Below, in pieces: positions 54,327 through 64,000 of a DNA stretch of 64,000 nucleotides. Origin of the DNA: Delphinapterus leucas (lineage: Eukaryota; Chordata; Mammalia; Artiodactyla; Monodontidae); assembly GCF_002288925.2 (NCBI RefSeq), contig NW_022097999.1:14420654-14484653 (forward strand), given 5' to 3'. The notes under the pieces are model-generated. The model saw only the letters and a program-made list of their open reading frames with translations, was not told the origin of the DNA and did not search any database. A program made the translations under genes and the position numbers. Numbering within the stretch: position 1 is the stretch's first letter; every line of letters begins with the position of its first letter.

Positions 54327-54792
54327 GGAGTCTTAACCATTTTTGTGCCATGGACCCGTTTGCCAGGCTGATGAAACCTACAGACCCCATCTCAAAAATA
54401 TGATTTTAGACACGTTAAAAAATACACAGTATTATAAAGGAAATTGGCTGTGATGTGGCTATTAAAATATCAAAAAAAACCCCAAATTGTGATATGGTAA
54501 TGCTATGCTTCTTTATTAACATATTAAATAACTACTATCATTTCAAAGTAGTGATGAACATAAATGCTATTTTGAGATCTCTGCCATAGTAAATATGATT
54601 AGAAAAGTATCTGTTACACCTGCTTCTGTGGTTTGTAGCCTACAGTTATAATGGAAGGAAATGCTAAGTTTCAGTTAGAGGTTAGTGAACACGGAGATGT
54701 AATTTTTCCTCATCCAAGTTCACAGGTCCCACTGAATTCAGTCCATGGATTCTAAGAACTGTTACTGTGGGCCTCAGCTGAGAACCTTAACT
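54327..54792. mobile_element. hAT-type non-autonomous DNA transposon
   Basis: Left end gaggagtcttaaccattttt faces right end gctgagaaccttaactcc. Internal gccatggacccgtttgccag, cttctttattaacatattaa and gtttcagttagaggttagtg belong to a common mammalian hAT MITE. Exact name not recalled with certainty. Confidence 0.65.
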
Positions 54793-55179
54793 CCTACTTC
54801 CCTCATGAAACCCTCCTTGACTACCACACTTCTGAGTTTTCCCTCATGTTGTTCCCTAAACAACAGTCTGCAGTATCGCAGAGGAGGCAGCTGTTAGCAC
54901 TTCAATTTGGTAAGATGTTAGGGGAAGGAAATGTTTCAAGAGGAAGGTAGCACTTGAGCTTGGCCTTGTAGAGAGAGTAGGCTATAAACAATTTCCACAT
55001 GGTTTAAGTAGATCTTGCTGGTATCTTTCCTTTGTCTGTCTTGCCACAAGTAAATGTGAAACTCCAAGCAGGATCATGTCTTATATGTTTTTTTGTATTC
55101 CCCAGAACCTATGATAGGACTGATCATGGGCCCTCAATATATGATGGTTGATTAATTAATAACGTTTTTTAAGAATGAA
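54793..55179. other. Intergenic DNA, L2 or MIR-like remnant
   Basis: Small reversed L2-like text (aaccctccttgactaccaca, gggccctcaatatatgatgg). No gene. Confidence 0.4.
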
Positions 55180-55565
55180 ATTTCTGTATCAGTTAGTTAT
55201 TGCTGTGTAACAAAGCATCCCCAAACCTAGTGGCTTTAAACAACAGTCTTTCTCATTGGTCTATGGGTCATTCTGCTGATCTGGGCCAGGACTAGCTATT
55301 CTGAGCTGGGCTCTGTGGTCACTGGCAAATTGGCCAGAGGCTGGCTGGTCTAGAATAGCCTTGGCTGGATGGCTGGGGCTCTCTTCTGCATGATTTTTCA
55401 AGTTGTGCTTGCATCAAGTTTGCTGCTCTTCCATGGGCCAAAGAAAGTCATAAGACCAAGCCCAGAGTCAGGGCGGAGGACAAAGGCAAGGATACAGGCA
55501 GGCATAAAATGTTTTGCCCATAGTCTTCACAATTAAACAATCAGCCTCAAATCCTTTGTGGAATG
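55180..55565 (-). mobile_element. MaLR-type LTR relic (reverse orientation)
   Basis: Reads tatcagttagttattgctgt, gtaacaaagcatccccaaac, cttcttccatgggccaaag-type text and gtcataagaccaagcccaga, a layout typical of reversed MLT1-like LTRs. Part of the inner sequence is unusual. Confidence 0.55.
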
Positions 55566-55662
55566 GGACAGATGTAAATCAATAGGTAAATGTATAAATA
55601 AAATAGTTAAAGTGTAGAGTGGCAATTTATAAATCCAGCTAGCATTGTGGCCTCTCCTGTGG

Positions 55663-55870
55663 CTATATCCTAAGTGTCTGAAGAATGTTATCCACAGAGA
55701 CTGGCTGGGCCATCCTTTTATTATTATTATTTTTTAACCAGGATGCAAAACCATTAAATTGTCCTTTCATGTTTGTTGTTCCATCAGTTAAGCACCCCAC
55801 ACAATTTTTCCTAGAGATGTTTTCTTTCTCCCTGAGGACATCTGCAACAATCCAGAACACACTTTCCTTG
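55663..55870 (-). pseudogene. hAT transposase relic
   Basis: The minus-strand frame reads KNCVGCLTDGTTNMKGQFNG followed by FASWLK. This is the pattern (N-C-V-G-x-x-T-D-G-x-x-x-M-x-G-x-x-x-G-F) of the catalytic region of Charlie/ZBED-like hAT transposases. Only about 65 codons remain open. The frame is lost on both sides, so it is a transposon fossil and not a domesticated gene on this evidence. Confidence 0.65.
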
Positions 55871-56219
55871 GTACTTGACTCTAAGTTGCTATAAATAGCA
55901 GACGTTCTGTCAGCAGCTCAGGGTCACAGCACAGGTTTCCTGAATCAATATCACTTACCCCTCTGCCTTGAGTTGTGTCTGTTAGAGGAAGCGGTGGGGT
56001 AGGCAAAGTGAAATGGAAAATACAGGTCAGAAAGCATGTTCTCTGAATAACTGAGGGAAAAGCACATGTGTGTGTGGGGGGGTGGGGAGGGCAGATTTAT
56101 CCATACAATTGCTTTTAATCATCCAGGCTTTAATGTGGGTGACAGCTAAATTTGAAAAAATATAATGGCAGAGTACAATGTGCCCTGGCGGGGGGCGGGG
56201 GCGGCGGGGGGGTGTCACA

Positions 56220-56410
56220 CAGACCTGAGTGTGAATCATAGCTCATTATTAATGGGCTGTGTGACTTCAGGCAAGTGGCTTAAATCTCTGAGCTCCATTT
56301 TTCCTTATCTGTAAAGGGAACCATCGATATAGTGACCTCTGTCTGTGATGAGGATTAAATGAACTGCCATGCTTATGGGGTAAGTGCTCAATAAATGTTT
56401 GATGTTATTT
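56220..56410 (+). repeat. MIR SINE
   Basis: Forward MIR: gagtgtgaatcatagctcat, gctgtgtgacttcaggcaag, gatgaggattaaatgaactg and taagtgctcaataaatgttt. Confidence 0.85.
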
Positions 56411-56459
56411 CTTACAGACTCGAAAAAAATCTGAATGCAGTTACTAATAGTAGGAAGAT

Positions 56460-56640
56460 GGTTCTCTGTTAGTTTGGGAGAGAATACCTCAGGGACCTGC
56501 CTTCTAATCCTAGCCTTGCCACTAACTCAGGGACCGTTTAAGCCTCAGTTTCCTTATCTGTTAAACAGAACAATGAATATTCACAGCTTTGTTTTGACAA
56601 TCAAATGGCATATTGCACAGGGATTTTTTTGTAAAAAGAA
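56460..56640 (+). repeat. MIR SINE
   Basis: A second forward MIR: ccttctaatcctagccttgc, taagcctcagtttccttatc and gttaaacagaacaatgaata. Confidence 0.7.
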
Positions 56641-57189
56641 TGTAAAATCCCTTTGAATACATGTGAAGTAATACTGCAGAGATTGGCCCCTTCCACATGA
56701 GATTATTCAGAGAGCCTACTCTGCACCCAGCACTCTGCCCCTGTTGTTAGTGGTGGTGCTGAGGAGAAATCAAAATTACAAGCGTGTTTCCTTCCAGATG
56801 TTGTTGCTACAGTCTCAAGGTGCTCTTTTAACTGGGACATCAGGCTTTCTTGAAATAGACAAGAATTCTAGAAACATGACATTGGGCCTGATTCATCGCT
56901 GAAACTTGCCACTGACTCATTCTCTCCTTGATCGTTTCTTCCACAGTAACTTTAATTACATCATTTACTTATTGTTTTGTTCCTTGATTTATTCTCTTCC
57001 TATGATTCTTGTTTATCGTCTCAGTGATTGGGCCTTCTTACCTCTGAGACTTGTGTAAACCTTCTGGACTCTAGAAATAGGAACCGAGTTTTTCATGTAC
57101 CTCTATTAATGAGTACCATCGCACCTGCAGGCTTGTGTACTTGAAATACATCAGCAGAAAGAATACTTTTGACTTTGCTGATATTTCAC
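56641..57189. other. Intergenic DNA, nothing recognised
   Basis: No supported feature. Confidence 0.4.
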
Positions 57190-57302
57190 AGAGCTTATCT
57201 TATTGAATGCTCTCAGCTACCCTGCAAGATAGATATAATCCTGTTTTAAAAAAATGCAGGGACAGAGGCTCCAAGAGGGAGCCATAACTTGCCCAAGGTC
57301 AG
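57190..57302 (-). repeat. MIR SINE fragment (reverse orientation)
   Basis: Reads cagctaccctgcaagataga, ggacagaggctccaagaggg and cttgcccaaggtcagtgtgg. Confidence 0.65.
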
Positions 57303-57304
57303 TG

Positions 57305-57785
57305 TGGTAGACTGCAAAAGTGGTCCCAAATCTTCATCGTTCCCTACATTCACACCTTTTCCCACATCATTTGCAATGTCCTCCTTCTCTGACTCTGGGC
57401 TCAGCGGTGTAACTTGCTCTGACTGAAGGGATAATGGCAAATGTGATGTAAGCAAAAGCCTGAAAAGTCCTTGTGCGATCAGCTGGGTTTGCCTTCTCTC
57501 GTACCTCTGCCAATGCCATGAGAACATGCCTGGTTTAGCCTAACGGAGGATGAAGGACATGTAGATCAGAGTGTGTCCCTGCAGTCGTCCCAGCCGAGCC
57601 CAGCCTAAACCACTCAATGGCCAGCCAAACCCTACACGTGTTAGTGTGTCCAGCCACGGTCAGCAGAGCCGCCTAGCCAACCATCCCAGATCTGTGAGCA
57701 ATAAATGCAGATTACTGTATACCACCGAGGTTTTCTTGTTATTTGTTCCACAGCATTATTGTGGCAATAGATAACTGATAGAATG
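57305..57785 (+). mobile_element. ERVL-MaLR-type LTR
   Basis: Full-length-looking forward LTR: gtggtagactgcaaaagtgg start, acttgctctgactgaaggga, ctgtgagcaataaatgcaga (poly(A) signal region), aggttttcttgttatttgtt and a ggcaatagataactgataga end. Confidence 0.7.
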
Positions 57786-58005
57786 AGTATACAGGAAAGA
57801 GCGTGTCTTTGGAATTGGGGAGGCCTAGGTTTGAATTCCAGCTGCACTGCTTTGAGTGTGTTCCTTTTAGAGACTAAATTTCCTTCTCCTTAAGATGAGG
57901 TAGTAATACTTCCCTCATAGGGTTGCTAGAAAGATTAAACACAAGGTAAAAGAAATAAAATCTTTGGGACACAGTATGGATCTAGATGATGTCTAAAAGA
58001 TGGTG
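57786..58005 (+). repeat. MIR SINE
   Basis: Forward MIR: gcgtgtctttggaattgggg, ggtttgaattccagctgcac, tccttaagatgaggtagtaa and catagggttgctagaaagat. Confidence 0.75.
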
Positions 58006-58829
58006 GCTTCTCACAGCAAACCTTCAAGACAAACAACTATGGGACTATGGGGCCCAGAGCAAGGATTGTCCAGATGTGAAGCCAATACCTTTCACATCAG
58101 CTCAAAGGTAAAAATGAAGGCCAGAAGGGCTTGGTTCTGGCCTTACAATGAAATGCAGCTTCCCTGAATCCTTCATTGTAGTATATTGAGCAAGATGGGT
58201 TAAAAAAAAAAACGTTGCTTAAATTGAGAGGGCTGAAAAAAAAAGCCAAGTCCAAGATTTACCTCTGAGCCTGTGGTTTAGCCAAATAGATGGCAGTGAT
58301 TTGGGGAAGGGCTGTTGCTTTTGCCCCAGGTATGGGTTTGGTTCAGATAAGGAACCCTAAGCACTGCTGGGTACAGTGGCTGGCCAGGTAACGTTTGCTC
58401 TGACACTCTGTCGTTTGCCCTCCTGCTTGTGCATGCGTTCTTAACGACAGATCATTCAGGAAATGTGAATATTTTCTGGGAGGTTTTGCTTTGTCCCTTG
58501 GTCTTCTTTTCTCAGTCCTTTCCCTTCCTTTGAAGCCATTGTTTTCTTGACATGACAAATGTACTCAGGTAAGCTTATGGCTAATTATCTCAAGGGGGAA
58601 GGAAAAATAAAGCAAACCCAAGGCTAAAATACAGAGCAATTAACTCAGTAAACTCTAAGAAGATATGAGACACTTTTTGAAAATTAAAAAAAAATTCATA
58701 TACATTTAAGGAACTGTTTTCTTCCCGCATGGAATTAACTTGGGAGGTTTTCTACAAAATCCAGCTCCTTTCCTCCCTATTGCCCCACTCCTGCCCCAGA
58801 TAGCTCACTCCTCTTTATCTTTTCTGATG
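58006..58829. other. Intergenic DNA, nothing recognised
   Basis: No supported feature. Confidence 0.4.
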
Positions 58830-58955
58830 GTGGCAATGGGTGACAACCGTTACATGCACCGGGCTCTGCTTCTAATGCACTGTGTGACCCTGAACAAATC
58901 ACATGGCATTTCTGAGCTTCAGTTTCTCATCAGTAAAATGACATTTTGGTACGAT
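58830..58955 (+). repeat. MIR SINE fragment
   Basis: Forward MIR-like: ctctgcttctaatgcactgt, gtgaccctgaacaaatcac and tttctcatcagtaaaatgac. Confidence 0.7.
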
Positions 58956-59039
58956 TTCTTTACAATTAAAACCATTTAATTTATTGTTTTTTTAAAAACA
59001 ATAATTTATCATTTTTTAAACAATAATTTGTCATTTCTT

Positions 59040-59372
59040 TCAGATTCGTGGATTGATTTGGCTCAGTGAGGACGTTTTTCCTTGGACTCTCTCACATGGT
59101 GGCATCAGAGGCTGGCTGGGAGTGGAGTCATCTGAAGGTCAACAGGACTGGATGTCCGAGATGGCCCACTCTCAGGGCTGACAGTTGATGTTGGGACTGC
59201 CAAATGGAGTACCTAGACATGGCTCCTCCGTGTGGCTTGGGCTTCTCTCAGTGTGGTGCTGGGGTTCTCAGAGCAGGACCCAAGAAGGGGTGTTCCAAGA
59301 CACCCAGGTGGAAGCTGCAAGGCTTCTTATGACTTACTCTCGGAGGCACCAGGGCATCACATTCGCTACATA
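59040..59372 (-). mobile_element. MaLR-type LTR relic (reverse orientation)
   Basis: Text such as ctcacatggtggcatcagag, gtggaagctgcaaggcttct and catcacattcgctacataat is typical of reversed MLT1-like LTRs. The right part is cut by the SINE. Confidence 0.5.
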
Positions 59373-59386
59373 ATCAGGTTTCTTTT

Positions 59387-59588
59387 TGTTTTTTTTGCGG
59401 TACGCGGGCCTCTCACTGTTGTGGCCTCTCATGTTGCGGAGCACAGGCTCCAGACGTGCAGGCACAGCGGCCATGGCTCACAGGCCCAGCTGCTCCGCGG
59501 CATGTGGGATCTTCCCAGACCGGGGCACGAACCTGTGTCCCCTGCATCGGCAGGCGGACTCTCAACCACTGCGCCACCAGGGAAGCTC
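59387..59588 (-). mobile_element. Short CHR-type SINE
   Basis: Short T-rich tail, gcggtacgcgggcctctcac body, head ending ccaccagggaagctc. Flanks atcaggtttctttt are duplicated perfectly (59373-59386 and 59589-59602). Confidence 0.93.
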
Positions 59589-59602
59589 ATCAGGTTTCTT
59601 TT

Positions 59603-59989
59603 GATGCTAAAATTTTATGATTTTTTGAACTGGATTCTCTGCCTTCTGCTAATGAATCAGATACAAGTTTATGAAGCTGAGCGGAGAGCCAGATGGGCCT
59701 GGGCACAGAGGCGGCTGTGTCTCATGCTAAAGTCGCAAGCATGTGATGGATGTATCATCCTAATTCTCTGGGAGGAGAGCTCAGGGTAGATTGTCGTCTA
59801 CCGGTGCCTGCTGAGTTCTTTCTGTGCCCACCCCTGGGCTTGGAATCTCTGCACTTCACTCCAGCCTGCCACTCTCCCCCCAGTACGATGTTAATGTTAA
59901 GCATGTGTGTTAGGCGTGTGAGGGTGAGAAAGAGAAGATAGAGTTCTAGATGAGAAGATCAGCGATGAGAAGAGAAAAAGTTGCCATCA
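59603..59989. other. Intergenic DNA, nothing recognised
   Basis: No supported feature. Confidence 0.4.
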
Positions 59990-60305
59990 CGACAGTGCGT
60001 GTTGAATGCCAGATGGGTGTCACAGTTAGAAAGTGCGAAAGACATTCAGGGGAAGGAGAGATGAGGGAGGGCAGCCTTCCTGGAGGAGGTGACCTTGGAG
60101 CTGAATCTTGAAAGGTGAGTGGGAATGACCCAGGGCAGAAGTGGGGAGGGTATTTCAGGAAGAGGAACCCATGTGAATAAAGCAGGAAGAAGGTGAGGCA
60201 GGGAACAGCAACCATCTGAAGTGTGTAGAGAGAGATGGGAGGTCATAGGAGATGGAGCAGAAGATGCAGGCAGCGCCTGGGGTCATGCATGGCCTTGGAG
60301 GACAA
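59990..60305 (+). repeat. L2 LINE fragment
   Basis: Forward L2: cagccttcctggaggaggtg, accttggagctgaatcttga, gaataaagcaggaagaaggt and ggtcatgcatggccttggag. Confidence 0.75.
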
Positions 60306-60420
60306 GTAACAATAGCCCCATTTTCCTGGACAAGGACACAGAAGCTCGGGCAGATAAAGGGACTTGATTAAGGTCACACAGCTTGTAAGTGACTGAGTCG
60401 GGATTTGAACCCAGGCCGAT
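60306..60420 (-). repeat. MIR SINE fragment (reverse orientation)
   Basis: Reads aatagccccattttcctgga, ttaaggtcacacagcttgta and gagtcgggatttgaacccag. Confidence 0.8.
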
Positions 60421-60959
60421 GTGACTTCTCAGCCCTGCCCCCTTTCCACCGTAGCCAGCCGGGATCTAACTTCAGTGGCAGCCACTGGGTTTCCCAGCAC
60501 CATCCCTCGTATCTCTGAAGCTCCTGGAAGACTAAGGATGTTGCTTTTCTGCAGAATTTATTGTAATGACTTCAATTAAACCATCTTGTGCTGGATCAGT
60601 GAGCAGCTCCAGGGAATCGATGGGCAGGGCTGGCTACCAGGGAAGCAGAGTCTCCTCCCCTTGTCCCTGCCAATCCCAGGTCTGAGCTCCTGTCCCCAGT
60701 CCTGGCGAGGACTCAAGAGAGGAAAATGGGGGTCAGGGGGAGGCAGCAGGTCACAAAGAGATGAGGAAGCAGGTGTCTATTACCTTCCAGATGCAGAGGG
60801 CTCATGGCTGGCCCCTGGGTGTTCATTCTCCCTGACACTGCCCACCGCTGCCCTTGCTCTGCTGTCTTCCTCTGGTTAATTTGGATTTGCAGCTGCAGCT
60901 CCAGGACAATAGGCCATCCTCACTTGGCTGCCTTCAGTGAACCTTGACCCCAAGGGAGA
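60421..60959. other. Intergenic DNA, possible conserved AT-rich patch
   Basis: Around 60540-60595 (gcagaatttattgtaatgac, ttcaattaaaccatcttgtg) and 60875-60915 the sequence looks like repeat-free regulatory DNA. No gene. Confidence 0.35.
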
Positions 60960-60964
60960 GGGGC

Positions 60965-61060
60965 CAGTGACCCTGTACTAACTTGCTGCCTGACCTTGGG
61001 CAAGTTGCCTCCACTGTCTGAGGCTTCTTCTGGAAAAGCAAGAGGGTGGACATTGAGATC
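60965..61060 (+). repeat. MIR SINE fragment
   Basis: Forward core: gcctgaccttgggcaagttg, cctccactgtctgaggcttc and gaaaagcaagagggtggaca. Confidence 0.65.
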
Positions 61061-61735
61061 CACTAGGCTTTCATTCTCTGTCTCCTCCAATTTAGAGGCT
61101 CAGGTCTCCCCTTCTTTGCCCTGCCCTGTGCCTCGGGAGGCTGACCCCTGTGCAGTGAATCAATGGACACCCTTGCCAGTTGGCTCCAGTTTGGAGGGTG
61201 GGAGGAGAGGCTGGAGTATTTCTTCCCTGCCGCCTCTCTGCTTGGTGGTAGGTGTTGTGAAAGTGCTTCTCTGCTTGGCCACAGCTCACGCCAACAGCAT
61301 TTCCCCTCTGCTCCAGCCCCCACTGGGCTCCAGGAATGCTCCTTCCTCCTCTTGACCCTTGAGGCATGGGGGCGGCCTCCAGCTGTTTGTAATCTCAGGG
61401 CTTTCAGCACCCCTTCTCAGTTTCTTTAATCCTGCCCATCTCTCTGGAAATAGTCCCTCCTCATTAAAGTCTCTTCAGTTGAACTATTTGAGTGAAGTTC
61501 TGTTTCTTGCTGGGACACATGCATCCTCTGAAGGCCACTTCTAGCTCCATGATTTTAAGAGTTTGTGAGGGGGAAGATGCAAAGAGCTAGCCGACTCTCA
61601 GGACCCTGCAGCTTGGGTTATCCTGTGACAGAGAGAGTCCAGGCCGAGGGATCCCAGCTCCTCAGCAGCTTTTCCTTCTCTTCCCCTTATCCTCAGCTCC
61701 CTCAGCTAGAGCTCAGATCCCCATCACGTGTTTTC
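61061..61735. other. Intergenic DNA, nothing recognised
   Basis: No supported feature. Overlapping open frames of about 90-120 codons on both strands have no recognised domain. Confidence 0.4.
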
Positions 61736-61737
61736 TC

Positions 61738-61855
61738 TTTTAATGCAACTTTATTGAGGTGTAACCTATGCAGAGCCAGCTGCATCCATTGAAAGCACAG
61801 TGAGATGAGTGCCCATCCGTTCTGCCCAGGTCTGTTCTAACAACTTTCTAGTTGG
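61738..61855 (-). repeat. L1 3' UTR fragment (reverse orientation)
   Basis: Reads tttaatgcaactttattgag, gtgtaacctatgcagagcca and gtgagatgagtgcccatccg, a small L1M tail in reverse. Confidence 0.6.
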
Positions 61856-61859
61856 TCTC

Positions 61860-62530
61860 CAGCCTTCATTCTCGTCCCTGCAAATTCACAGTCCTCAGGT
61901 AGGGTCATGTCACTCTCCTGCTCAAAAACCTTGCCTGGCACTCCTGTGCCTTGAGGTCAAAGCCAAACTCCTTAGAGCAACATAGGAGGCTTTCATGAGC
62001 TGAACTTGAATGCTCCAGGCTCAGCTGCTACCACTTCCATGGATGCGCCAGCTGTAATGAACTACTTGAGTCACACCGTCTCCAAGCTCTCTGCCTTTGC
62101 ACAAGCTGTTTCCAGACCGGAAGCAACCTGCATCCTCACATAGTTAACCCTCAGCATCCCTCCATTCCTTGCAAATTCCTAAAGCATCAAGCTGAAGCAT
62201 GATCCTCTCTAGGTCTTCCCTATGGTGCCCAAACTGAGCGGAACCCCTCCTCTGTGCTTCCCCAGCCCATTGTGGGTATTTTTGTTATACACTTATCCTG
62301 AGCCATAAAGTTACTGCACTTGTCCTGAACCATAAATGATGTCTGTCTCTTTTATTAGAGCGTGAGCAGCGTGAAGTTAGAATCTGTCTTTCATCTCTGC
62401 ACCCCTAGCTACTAACACTCTATGTGGTACATCATTCTTCATTCATTCATCCATTCAACAAATATTTATTGAGTACCTACTATATGCCACACACTCTTCC
62501 AGCATGAGGATCCAGGATTGTACAAGACAG
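61860..62530 (-). repeat. L2 LINE (reverse orientation)
   Basis: Reverse L2: gtcactctcctgctcaaaaa, gccttgaggtcaaagccaaa, gctctctgcctttgcacaag, cctctctaggtcttccctat, then an end with tatttattgagtacctacta. Confidence 0.75.
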
Positions 62531-63004
62531 GTGTGCTAGTTATTCAGCTGCTGTCTCCCAGCTCCAAATCCATCTTTTTACTACTATGCCTTGTGATGCT
62601 GGGCAGGGATGCTATAAACTATGGGGATCCTGCAAATTACATTTCTTCTTTGTTCTGGGACTTCCTGTTTCTGCCAGCAGAGGCACTAGAGTGAGACTGG
62701 AAGGCAGGAGGAGGGAGTGGGGACCTGTTCCTTCCTTTGTGCTTGCTGGATCCCGCTGGGGTTGCCCCATCAATGGCCCTTCTTCCTACTAGCTACAGCT
62801 GGTTGCGGCCTCCAGCTCCTTTTGACACCCCCAGAACAGCACCCCCTGTCTCCTCAGAGGTGAGCAACAGATGACTCCTGGGAGGGCTGGGTCACAGTGC
62901 TGTGGGCTCCTCCCCCAAGTTCTTAGATTCTCACAACCCCACTGCTTTCTGTGGTTGTCACCTCTGTCTTTTTTCAGTGCTCCCTTAACAATTTTCCCCT
63001 CCTA
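62531..63004. other. Intergenic DNA, nothing recognised
   Basis: No supported feature. Confidence 0.4.
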
Positions 63005-64000
63005 ATATGTTTTATTTTATTTATTTATTTTTAAAAATTTTATTTATTTATTTTATACAGCAGGTTCTTATTAGTTATCTATTTTATACATATTAGTGAA
63101 TATATGTCAATCCCAATCTCCCAATTCATCCCACCACCGTCACCCACCCCGCTTTCCCCCCTTGGTGTCCATACGTTTGTTCTCTACATCTGTGTCTCTA
63201 TTTCTGCCCTGCAAACCAGTTCATCTGTACCATTTTTCTAGATTCCCCATATATGCGTTAATATATGATATTTATTTTTCTCTTTCTGACTTAATTCACT
63301 CTGTATGACAGTCTCTAGGTCCATCCACGTCTCTACAAATGACGTAATTTTCTTCCTTTTTATGGCTGAGTGATATTCCATTGTCTATAGGTACCACATC
63401 TCCTTTATCCATACGTCTGTTAATGGGCGTTTAGGGTGCTTCCATGACCTGGCTATTGTAAATAGTGCTGCAATGAATATTCGGGTGCATGTGCCTTTTT
63501 TAATTATGGTTTTCTCTGGATATTTGCCCAGTAGTGGTATTGCTGGATCATATGGTAGCTCTATTTTTAGTTTTTTAAGGAACTTCCATACTGTCCTCCA
63601 TAGTGGCTGTATCAATTTACATTCCCACCAACAGTGCAAGAGGGTTCCCTTTTCTCCACACTCTCTCCAGCATTTATTGTTTGTAGATTTTCTGATGATG
63701 CCCATTCTAACTGGTGTGAGGTGATACCTCATTGTAGTTTTGATTTGCATTTCTCTAATTAGTGACGTTGAGCAGTTTTCCATGTGCCTCTTGACCATCT
63801 GTATGTCTTCTTTGGAGAAATGTCTATTTAGGTCTTTTGCCCATTTTTGGATTGGATTTTTTTTTTTAATATTGAGCTGCATGAACTGTTTATATATTTT
63901 GAATATTAATCCTTTGTTGATTCGTTTGCAAATATTTTCTCCCATTCTGAGGGTTGTCTTTTTGTCTTGATTATAGTTTCCTTTACTGTACAAAAGCTTT
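63005..64000 (-). mobile_element. L1 LINE 3' portion, continues past the window
   Basis: On the minus strand it carries a long open end of ORF2 (202 codons, 63993-63385). This has the L1 signatures [20 protein letters not shown] and [20 protein letters not shown] followed by [17 protein letters not shown]. The frame ends shortly before the usual MEYYSAIKK terminus. The 3' UTR and an A-rich tail follow leftward to about 63005. It is relatively intact, so probably a younger L1. Its 5' end lies beyond position 64000. Confidence 0.93.

Noticed and set aside
63385..63993. 202-codon open frame as a possible host gene
   Set aside because: It is the C-terminal part of L1 ORF2p, with the standard L1 3' UTR and A-rich tail next to it.
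1..64000. CRISPR arrays, bacterial operons, phage or toxin systems
   Set aside because: No regularly spaced identical repeats and no prokaryotic gene arrangement. Everything fits mammalian nuclear DNA.
44000..64000. CHST1 coding exon expected on the right from human gene order
   Set aside because: No sulfotransferase motif (5'-phosphosulfate-binding loop) is seen. In human the gene is more than 100 kb from SLC35C1.

Overview
The window is nuclear DNA of a mammal, most probably a whale or dolphin. The main evidence is at least fourteen tRNA-derived SINEs of the CHR (Cetacea-Hippopotamus-Ruminant) type, in a short form of about 200 bp and a long form of about 300 bp. No ruminant Bov-tA or BovB copies were recognised. 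L2 and MIR relics are abundant, as are L1 elements and ERVL-MaLR LTRs. There is no bacterial or plasmid-like gene organisation.

Only one protein gene is supported: SLC35C1, the Golgi GDP-fucose transporter, on the minus strand. Its two coding exons (12552-12018 and 8796-8237) join in phase to a 364-residue protein, the length of the human protein. A 3.2 kb intron separates them. The 3' UTR runs left to a convincing poly(A) site near 7000. A CpG island at about 13030-14200 lies upstream and contains a candidate alternative first exon. In human, CRY2 and CHST1 are the neighbours, but neither is visible here.

Layout: 1-7000 is downstream intergenic DNA with L2, MIR and SINE copies. 7000-14200 holds SLC35C1 and its promoter. 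14200-64000 is gene-free in this view and is a mosaic of transposon fossils. These include a hAT element split by a SINE (16982-17494), an L1 split by a SINE (19608-20780), and an MLT1 LTR carrying a foreign 185-bp block (20883-21526). They also include a solo ERV1-like LTR (23081-23736), two abutting L1s carrying three SINEs (24345-26760), a second MLT1 with a small templated insertion (36042-36527), and a mariner element with a nested SINE (44589-46066). Further right are a young 5'-truncated L1 (49009-49783), a MITE with long inverted ends (50373-50750), a hAT transposase relic (about 55663-55870) and an L1 running off the right edge.

I found no new multi-gene system. The most unusual signals are structural: a 98%-identical 185-bp direct duplication without target-site duplications, a 25-nt perfect inverted templated insertion, and an inverted copy of SLC35C1 3'-UTR sequence inside an L2. 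Several AT-rich, repeat-free stretches look like candidate conserved enhancers. Repeat family names come from memory of consensus sequences and were not checked with a repeat library.
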